Of a DNA stretch of 64,000 nucleotides, positions 59,647 through 64,000 are shown in pieces; the stretch's first letter is position 1; every line of letters starts with the position of its first letter. Source of the DNA: Azorinus chamasolen (taxonomy: Eukaryota > Mollusca > Bivalvia > Cardiida > Solecurtidae); contig OY755244.1 of the NCBI GenBank assembly GCA_963576725.1, forward strand, positions 34,506,446-34,570,445, read 5' to 3'. Position numbers and translations under genes: made by a program. The notes beneath the pieces were generated by a model. The model had not been told where the DNA came from and did not search any database. It worked only from the letters and a program-made list of their open reading frames with translations.

Positions 59647-60845
59647 TATGTTGTCGTTTTTACAATATCGAGAAATAATATGTTTCACAGCTGGGATGCA
59701 TTGATTTCTCTGAAAGAAGCGCTTGTCTTTTTGTGCTGTAAGCATTTTGCAATACAACTGTTATGCAATGGAGACAGATTTTCATTATTGCAGACAAACA
59801 TAAGAAGATAGATGATCTTCAAGAATTTAGTGATTTGTTTTTGGCTCACCTGGCACAAAATGCTCAGTATTGAAGTTACAGTAAATATTGTTTATAACGT
59901 TTCGCAAGGGACCGTGGTAAAGGAATCACATTATAACGGAAACGTTATAAGTATTGTATCTTTCATTATGAGCAACAAGCTACCATTGTCCACTGAGCCT
60001 TTCACACACTTCTGTCACTTCGTTTGAATCAATATTTGTTTCTATTTCTTACCGGATTGAGATAAATTTTATATCACTTATATGGTTGTTTCTAGGAACT
60101 CTTGTGTCCGCTTTCTCCATGATTGCATGTTAAAATAAAAAAATTCAGACCCTATTTATATATATAAACACTTGTTCCCCATTGTAAACATCATTTTCAA
60201 ATTGCAAATGGCGGAAGAATGATGTCGAGTGAAACTTTAGATTTTTTCCGATGGTTAATACCGCCCTTAAAATTTGACATTATATTATAAAATTGTATTG
60301 AGATCGATTTCAAACAGTCATAGTTTTAACAGAATGGAGATTAAAAAAAAGCACTAAAATAACTACAAATCAGACTTGAGTTTTGACAGATCAGAATCAA
60401 CGGTGCGGTAATAATAAAACTCGGACCGAATCTCAACAGAAAGTGAAGTTGAAGCAGCAATTCGTGGCTATTGATTATTGTTTTTAATTGATCCTGTACA
60501 TACGTATTTACTCAATGTTAAACGAAAGATGCCATTACAATTAGGTGTCAAGTAATGACTCTATAAGTTTGCGTATTCGTTAATATGTTATAGTGATTTT
60601 CATGGTTAATCGATTCCTACACATGACCGTTGTCTTTGTTAGACTACGGGAAAACGTTACAATTACAGCTTTTAGCGATTTGGGACATACTCTCTCGAAC
60701 GTTCAAAACAGAAAAACGTTCAAAACATGAATGTTATATCTGATCTTTTTCAATATAGATAAAGGAGGCATTTTGTCGGGACTTGCTTTGAATCTAAACG
60801 TTTTATAAAAGGAAACATATTAACCAAGAATCTTAACTGTATATG
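59647..60845. other. No feature recognised
   Basis: The longest stretch here without a recognised repeat. Short ORFs at 59521-59757 and 59812-60027 show no domain. The best place in the window to look for unique host sequence, but nothing supports an exon. Confidence 0.45.
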
Positions 60846-60895
60846 GTTCTGATCCACTGCATAAGTATGTTATTGGAGCCAAAAATAGATTTTTA
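60846..60895. repeat. Dispersed repeat J
   Basis: TTCTGATCCACTGCATAAGT, then TATTGGAGCCAAAAATAG. The most diverged of the four copies. Confidence 0.4.
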
Positions 60896-60900
60896 TGAAT

Positions 60901-61012
60901 TTAACACTTTAATCTATGATTATTCATGTAAAAAATAATTACATCATGAATGTCAATCACATTATTTTTTTTCCAAAATCGCACATTAACACATGAAATT
61001 TTTGCCACTTTT
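60901..61012 (-). mobile_element. Family C MITE, truncated by insertion
   Basis: TTAACACTTTAATCTATGAT, ATTCATGTAAAAAATAATT, CACATGAAATTTTTGCCAC, then a hairpin-start element begins. The rest is not found downstream. Confidence 0.7.
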
Positions 61013-62053
61013 TAGCTCATCAGAGCACAAAATGCTGGGGGTGAGCTTTTGTGATCGTCTGATGTTCATCTTTCGTCTTCTGCTCTGAATCTACAGGGTT
61101 CTCACCTTTCATCTTTGGCACATAGCATCATCTGAAAGGTCCTCTAAAATTATGTCCCTGGGGTCAAAATTGGCCCAGCCCCAGGGGTGGCCATTTTTCA
61201 GTAGAAAAATATAGTGAAAAATTTGAAAATCTTCTCCTCTAAAACTGGAAGGTTCTCAGCTTTCATTTTTGGCACATAGCATAAACTCCTCAGCTTTCAT
61301 ATTTGGCATATAGCATCATGTTCAGGTCCTCTACAAAAATAATACCCCTTAGTCAAAATTGACCCCGCCCCAGGGGTGCCCAGTTTTCAATAGAAACATA
61401 TAGTAAAAACTTTGAAAATCTTCTCCTGAAACTGGAAGGTTCTCAGCTTTCATTTTTGGCACATAGCATCAACTTCAGGTCCTTTACAAAAGTTACATTT
61501 ATAATGCCCCTGGGGTCAATATTTTTCATGTGAGGAAGCCTTCAAGCTGGCTTGCAGTTGGTCGGTGGTTCTTCTTGGATGGTCTTCTGTGCACCAAACA
61601 ATGCAATTTGTTCCGTGCACAGAATAATCTCTGGGATCCACGTGTAATTAGCTGGACGTCATGATATGAAATACTGTTAAAACGACATAAAACCCGATAA
61701 TAACGATAAAAAAAAAAAATCTCCTGAAATTGGAAGGTTCTAGCTTTCATATTGGCACATAGCATCTGTAGGTCCTCTACAAAAGTTATATAAATTATGT
61801 CCCTGGGGTCAAAATTGGCTCTGCCCCAGGGCTGCCTTGTTTTCTAAAAAAAACATTTAGTGAAAACTTTGAAAATCTTCTCCTGTGAAACTGGAAGATT
61901 CTCAGCTTTCATGTTTGGCACATAGCATCATGATCAGGTCCTCTACAGGTCCTCTATAAATTATGTCCCTTGGGTAAAAATTGGCCCTGTCCTAGGGGTG
62001 GCCATTTTTCAATAGAAACATATAGTGAAAACTTTGAAAATCTTCTCCTGAAA
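61013..62053. mobile_element. Hairpin-start element with tandem cores
   Basis: TAGCTCATCAGAGCACAAAA then GGGGGTGAGCTT (terminal stem), reduced GTCT tract, then four to five units with GAAACATATAGTGAAAACTT, AAATCTTCTCCT, CTGGAAGGTTCTCAGC, TTGGCACATAGCATCA and ATTGGCCC-GCCCCAGGGG. No CTTGTT end; SINEs interrupt it. Confidence 0.6.
61520..61716 (+). mobile_element. SINE type 2, 5' truncated
   Basis: TTCATGTGAGGAAGCCTTCA, GTGCACCAAACAATGCAATT, GGGATCCACGTGTAATTAGC, TGATATGAAATACTG, AACGACATAAAACCC. Confidence 0.75.
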
Positions 62054-62285
62054 CATGGCAGAGTGGTTATGGTCTTCGACTGTCAAGCACTTAGCCCCTC
62101 ACCACTGTGGGTTCGAATCCCGGTGTGGAAGCCTTCCAACTGGCTTGTGGTAGGTCGTGGTTCTACTTGGATGTTCTTCTGTGCACCAAATAATGCAATT
62201 TGTTCCATGCACAGAATAATCTCTGGGATCCACCTGTAATTAGCTGGACGTCGTGATATGAAATTCTGTTAAAAAGACATAAAAT
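62054..62285 (+). mobile_element. SINE type 2 with tRNA-like head
   Basis: The head ATGGCAGAGTGGTTATGG carries an A box (TGGCAGAGTGG), and GTGGGTTCGAATCCCGG carries a B box, like Leu- or Ser-type tRNAs. The body is GGAAGCCTTCCAACTGGC, AATGCAATTTGTTCCATGCA, and the tail GAAATTCTG-TTAAAAAGACATAAA. This copy shows that type 2 is tRNA-derived. Confidence 0.82.
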
Positions 62286-62308
62286 CCAATATGAGGGAAT
62301 GGAGTAAC
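62286..62308 (+). mobile_element. Family A right-end fragment
   Basis: CCAATATGAGGGAATGGAGTAA is the last 20-odd bases of an A copy, with GTAA for TTAA. Confidence 0.5.
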
Positions 62309-62516
62309 CGGTACTGTGCAGGACACGATTTACTTATGTCCTTTGCAAACAGTGTAGGCCAGATGAGAGGGCTCCTAAAGGAGCCCTCTCATCTGGGTCT
62401 GCACTGTTTGTCGTGTTACACTTTTCCTTAGAAAAATTCCTAAATGTTCAACATAAGCTTGACCTGATTGAGTTTTGGAACAGTCCCATTTGATATGTGA
62501 GCGTTGTAAGGGTTAA
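62305..62516 (+). mobile_element. Family K TTAA element
   Basis: GTAACCGGTACTGTGCAGG at left, GCGTTGTAAGGGTTAA at right, about 212 bp. Perfect hairpin CAGATGAGAGGGCTCCTAAA/GGAGCCCTCTCATCTG, flanked by GCAAACAGTG and CACTGTTTG. Here both arms read CAGATGAG, so the mismatch seen in other families is absent. Confidence 0.75.
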
Positions 62517-62781
62517 GAATAACCAACTTATGTCAGTACATAATGTATAGATTTCTTATGTAAATGTATTCAATATCTCGACTGTATATCATATAATGGA
62601 AAATTGTGTTGTATTTAGCATATATGATGCATTTATCGTATATCGAGTGTATGTGGTGCATTTATTTATCGTATATCAATCACAAATTGAATGTTTATCT
62701 TGACAGCAAACATGATCCCACTACTGCAGTTGGGTGTATATATATATGATACAGGGCCATCATGGCTCTCTGTCTCTCTCT

Positions 62782-63031
62782 TTCCTTCGTATAAATGCCT
62801 TTCACACATTTTCATGCATTTGCAAACAGAGTAGACCCAGATCAGACGTCTGCTAAAGAAGCCGTCTGATCAGGGTCTGCTCTGTTTGCTTATGAAATAA
62901 TGTAGATATGGCTCTACAGCTTCTAGCAATACCAAAAATTCATGCCTATATAAGCCAGTATAAAAATTCACCTAATAAATATTCATGATATTATTATTTT
63001 TTTAAGGAATGCTAAACAGGGAAAGGGTTAT
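62782..63031 (+). mobile_element. Family C/B mosaic TTAA MITE
   Basis: CTCTCTTTCCTTCGTATAAA; hairpin AGATCAGACGTCTGCTAAAG; C-type middle GTTTGCTTATGAAATAATG and AATATTCATGATATTATT; B-type right end AAACAGGGAAAGGG-TTAT. Confidence 0.8.
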
Positions 63032-63081
63032 TTAGTGCCCTTGATAGATGAAAAAAGTCATATTTTACCATGGTAAATTGC

Positions 63082-63180
63082 CAGGATCAGAGTACAAAGT
63101 GCTCAGGGTGAGCTTTTGTGATCGCCTGATGTCCGTCGTCCGTCGTCAACAATTTGAACCGTCTGCAAATAAGTGAAATA
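63082..63180. mobile_element. Hairpin-start element, fragment
   Basis: CAGAGTACAAAGTGCTCAGG, GTGAGCTTTTGTGATCGCC, GATGTCCGTCGTCCGTCG. It is followed at 63195-63222 by GTAAAACCCAACTCGCTCAC, the ACTC-tail motif also present (inverted) at 10355. Confidence 0.55.
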
Positions 63181-63322
63181 CTGTTGGTCGGAGGTAAAAC
63201 CCAACTCGCTCACTCTCTACATTGGCTGATGTTCATGCAGTTATGAAAAGAATATTCATCGTAAATTATAATGTGCAGAGATTATAATTATGATAATGTG
63301 CAGAGGTGCCAGTAGAGCTTTA

Positions 63323-63734
63323 CAGTAAAACCCTCTAAACCAGACTTTCAGACAGGTGGTAGCATAATGCAGGTTGAAAGTCAGGCAGAAAGCTCCCTTG
63401 GGAGCTTTCTGCATCACTTTCACCCTGCATTAACCCGTTACTCCATAAATATGCCTTTCTGCTCCTTTGGAAACAGAGTATATACTGATCATGGTCTGCT
63501 CTGTTTACTTATGATATGGATATGATTCTACATATCTGCCATGGCCAAAATATCATGTGTCCATGACATTGTGATATCAAACCAATTAATAAAATTAATA
63601 TTCATGATTTTATTTTTCTTAAGTGAATATTCAAGAAGTAATAAATGGGTTATTTTTGCAGCCACCTGCATTAAAAAATCTAAATTGTTCTTTATTAAAA
63701 TTAAAATTCCAGTTTATAGGTGTTTTATTCCTGT
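63323..63734. mobile_element. Family G MITE with nested C copy
   Basis: TA-CAGTAAAACCCTCTAAACC; arm CAGGTGGTAGCATAATGCAG; hairpin GCAGAAAGCTCCCTTGGGAGC. A C copy sits at the TTAA of the right arm, after which GCAGCCACCTGCATT resumes. The right terminus is eroded (CCAGTTTATAGGTGTTTTA). Confidence 0.75.
63430..63652 (+). mobile_element. Family C TTAA MITE
   Basis: TTAACCCGTTACTCCATAAA; the hairpin is almost entirely deleted (GAGTATATACTGATCATGG); right GTAATAAATGGG-TTAT. Confidence 0.82.
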
Positions 63735-64000
63735 TTTCTAAGGAATCAAGTACTGGTTTTATTGTGACTCTGAAAAGTCTCTTTATGTATTGGGGTATAT
63801 AGCTGTCTATAGGACTGCCTTCTTCTTTATTTACAGGTACTTTTATGTTTTATGTGAGTACACATTTCCAGTTCAATAAACTCAGCTCAAGTAGTTTCAG
63901 ATAATTGAATTTATCCTGAAATTCCATGTGTGCTTGAGGTGTGTAAATAAACTTAAGTCATTGATCACAGAAGGATAAATGATACTACATGTATAAGCAC
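63735..64000. other. No feature recognised
   Basis: No ORF or repeat copy recognised up to the window end. Confidence 0.4.

Noticed and set aside
62054..62130. Functional Leu or Ser tRNA gene
   Set aside because: Head of a SINE; no matching 3' acceptor strand.
1..64000. CRISPR array
   Set aside because: The many palindromic repeats are hundreds of bases apart, bounded by TTAA or TA, and vary in spacing; this is eukaryotic transposon DNA.

Overview
The window looks like invertebrate nuclear DNA, most likely from a mollusc and probably a bivalve. It is AT-rich and has no operon structure or dense long ORFs. It carries tRNA-derived SINEs, an ACTC-tailed retroelement end of a kind common in molluscs, elements with (GTCC)n tracts and tandem cores that recall bivalve 'pearl'/Helentron-like repeats, a Gypsy-type LTR retrotransposon and a Tc1 transposon. 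The species cannot be fixed from the sequence; Dreissena-like genomes come to mind, but that is only an impression. I found no host exon, functional tRNA, rRNA or CRISPR array that I can support. The only convincing protein genes belong to transposable elements.

Most of the window is a dense, repeatedly nested layer of short non-autonomous elements. The dominant class has TTAACCC...GGGTTAA ends, as expected of piggyBac-type MITEs. I call the families A (about 30 copies), B (about 11), C (about 20), D, E and K. Nearly all carry a long central hairpin. A second class has CAGT...ACTG ends and TA target duplications, as in pogo/Tigger or Tc1-mariner MITEs: family G, F-like palindromes, and larger elements of 0.35-1.5 kb. 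A third class starts with a terminal hairpin, continues with a GTCC- or poly-C-rich tract and tandem cores of about 140-170 bp, and ends in CTTGTT. hAT-type elements, SINEs, minisatellites and foldback palindromes fill much of the rest.

Layout. 0-14 kb: A/B/C/D/E copies, a G element with three insertions, and a 1.5 kb pogo-like element split by a retroposed insert. 14-26 kb: a 1.0 kb pogo-like element inside a B copy, F palindromes, an AT-rich minisatellite, nested A and B copies, and a reversed SINE. 26.3-34.9 kb: one C copy opened by a CTTGTT-type element, which in turn holds a near-intact LTR retrotransposon (27924-33682, two 185-bp LTRs with one difference, one 1611-codon gag-pol ORF). 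38.8-41.1 kb and 42.06-47.90 kb: two further C copies opened by long tandem-core elements, the second nested at least four deep. 49.2-50.7 kb: a decayed Tc1 transposon. 50.7-64 kb: more A/B/C/E/G/K copies, SINEs and diverged cores.

The most unusual signal is shared hairpin architecture. Families with different ends carry related hairpins whose arms co-vary, with a common apex GCTCC(TATA)GGAGC. Families B, C, D and E also keep one fixed mismatch next to GATC/GATG, so the hairpins are oriented and not perfectly symmetric.
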